In this document: positions 63,344 through 64,000 of the stretch, piece by piece
Position numbering within the stretch: position 1 is the first letter of the stretch
How the letters are laid out: the number at the start of each line of letters is the position of its first letter
Assembly: GCF_000156235.1 (NCBI RefSeq)
Contig: NZ_DS996814.1
Coordinates: forward strand, 1 to 64,000
Direction: 5' to 3'
Length of the DNA: 64,000 nt
DNA from: Pseudovibrio sp000156235
Lineage (GTDB): Bacteria; Pseudomonadota; Alphaproteobacteria; Rhizobiales; Stappiaceae
The notes under the pieces: generated by a model
Database searches by the model: none
What the model saw: the letters and a program-made list of their open reading frames with translations, nothing else
Told to the model about the DNA's origin: nothing
Position numbers and translations under genes: made by a program

Positions 63344-64000
63344 ATGTTCGGGGCATCGGTAAAAGGTAAAGCGGGCTGGATTGTCACTCTGTTGAGCGCG
63401 GGTGGATTGGTGTGTGCGTTGGGTACTGCTGCACAGGCAGAGTATAAACCACGTGCGTCTGCACCTCCTCTTGTGCTTAGTCCGGATCTTTCCAATCCAT
63501 GGGTTGTGCAGATCCCACGCTCTCAGGCAAAGGCCGTTCAGAACCTGCGTGGTTCGGCCAAGCAGAAGAAGAAGCGGTCGACTTCTAACCGATACAGCCG
63601 CCGTATTCCGAAGCAGTTTTTGCCGACAACAGTCAGCTACAACACCTCTCACGCACCCGGTACAGTGGTTATTGATACCACATCACGATATCTTTACCTG
63701 GTGCAGGCCAATGGAAAAGCGCGCCGTTATGGTGTGGGTGTTGGGCGTCCGGGCTTTGAATGGGCGGGAGTTCACAAGGTGACCCGCAAGCGGGAATGGC
63801 CGGATTGGCGCCCACCTGCTGAGATGCTGAAACGCCAACCAAACTTGCCGCGTTACATGCCGGGTGGTCCGCGTAACCCATTGGGTGCACGCGCTCTTTA
63901 TCTTGGCTCTACGCTTTACCGTATTCATGGTTCCAACGAGCCGTGGACAATTGGGCAAGCTGTTTCTTCCGGCTGCATTCGTATGCGCAACGAAGATGTG
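63344..64000 (+). CDS. L,D-transpeptidase (YkuD/ErfK family), C-terminus outside window
   Basis: The frame is open to the window end (219 codons). A signal peptide (WIVTLLSAGGLVCALGTAAQA) leads to a basic linker (SAKQKKKRSTSNRYSRRIP) and then the YkuD domain from about residue 105. The catalytic motif is visible: YRIHGSNEPWTIGQAVSSGCIRM, with HG and the nucleophile Cys in SSGCIR. Such enzymes cross-link peptidoglycan through 3-3 bonds or attach proteins to it in the periplasm. AAAGGAG lies about seven bases before the ATG at 63344. Confidence 0.92.
   Translation, partial: MFGASVKGKAGWIVTLLSAGGLVCALGTAAQAEYKPRASAPPLVLSPDLSNPWVVQIPRSQAKAVQNLRGSAKQKKKRSTSNRYSRRIPKQFLPTTVSYNTSHAPGTVVIDTTSRYLYLVQANGKARRYGVGVGRPGFEWAGVHKVTRKREWPDWRPPAEMLKRQPNLPRYMPGGPRNPLGARALYLGSTLYRIHGSNEPWTIGQAVSSGCIRMRNEDV

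Overview
The window reads as chromosomal DNA of a marine-type alphaproteobacterium. The porin is of the Porin_2 type. IleS, HisS, HisZ and GroESL look alphaproteobacterial, a perfect CIRCE operator precedes groES, and cheY/cheZ-like and truncated-haemoglobin genes are present. Moderate GC with this gene set suggests Hyphomicrobiales near Pseudovibrio (inference, not tested). It is a draft assembly: 711 Ns (1577-2287) sit inside one gene, and a cluster of single-base indels breaks ribF.

1-5.6 kb: Cds1/cysteine-synthase-like enzyme (cut by the window edge), MarC protein, gap-broken AraC-type regulator divergent from an EamA exporter, methyltransferase, nucleotidyltransferase-fold protein, tadA. 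5.9-9.0 kb: accessory stretch with three orphan genes (DUF7003-like, an HELGH zincin, a small acidic protein) and long non-coding spacers. 9.0-16.9 kb: RluB/RsuA-type pseudouridine synthase with a 300+ residue repetitive basic tail, translationally coupled to rsmD; a porin between long spacer and a strong terminator; mutL; a TIGR01459-type HAD hydrolase. 17.0-18.3 kb: cheY-cheZ operon. 18.6-31.3 kb: maoC-like hydratase, ribF (disrupted), two tandem EamA transporters, an orphan gene inside a degenerate tandem duplication, then ileS-lspA-lipoprotein-M16-M16. The transporters and orphan appear inserted between ribF and ileS.

31.3-37.7 kb: degenerate EAL protein (TipF-like layout), sigma-54 activator, small secreted protein, CIRCE-groES-groEL. 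38.0-43.7 kb: a 392-residue orphan preceded by a strongly foldable leader or ncRNA, a sugar-porter MFS, GNAT, periplasmic MsrA and a PQQ-type sugar dehydrogenase. 44.1-46.8 kb: two group III truncated-haemoglobin-like genes flanking a YciA-type thioesterase, beside a Crp/Fnr regulator; the second globin lacks the proximal His. 47.0-50.6 kb: glycolipid-type operon of polyprenol GT2-GtrA fusion, GT39 transferase and a ChbG/YdjC-family protein with an eroded metal site. 50.9-54.5 kb: hisS-hisZ-hisG operon. 54.7-60.2 kb: two RTX calcium-binding paralogues with a shared 5' leader and C-terminus. 60.4-64 kb: GNAT, tag, a second cheZ, and an L,D-transpeptidase cut by the window end.

No tRNA, rRNA, CRISPR array, insertion sequence or prophage was recognised. 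The less ordinary items are the RTX paralogue pair, the structured RNA at 39.2 kb, the His-to-Tyr globin, the FliM-like tail on CheZ and the metal-less ChbG protein.
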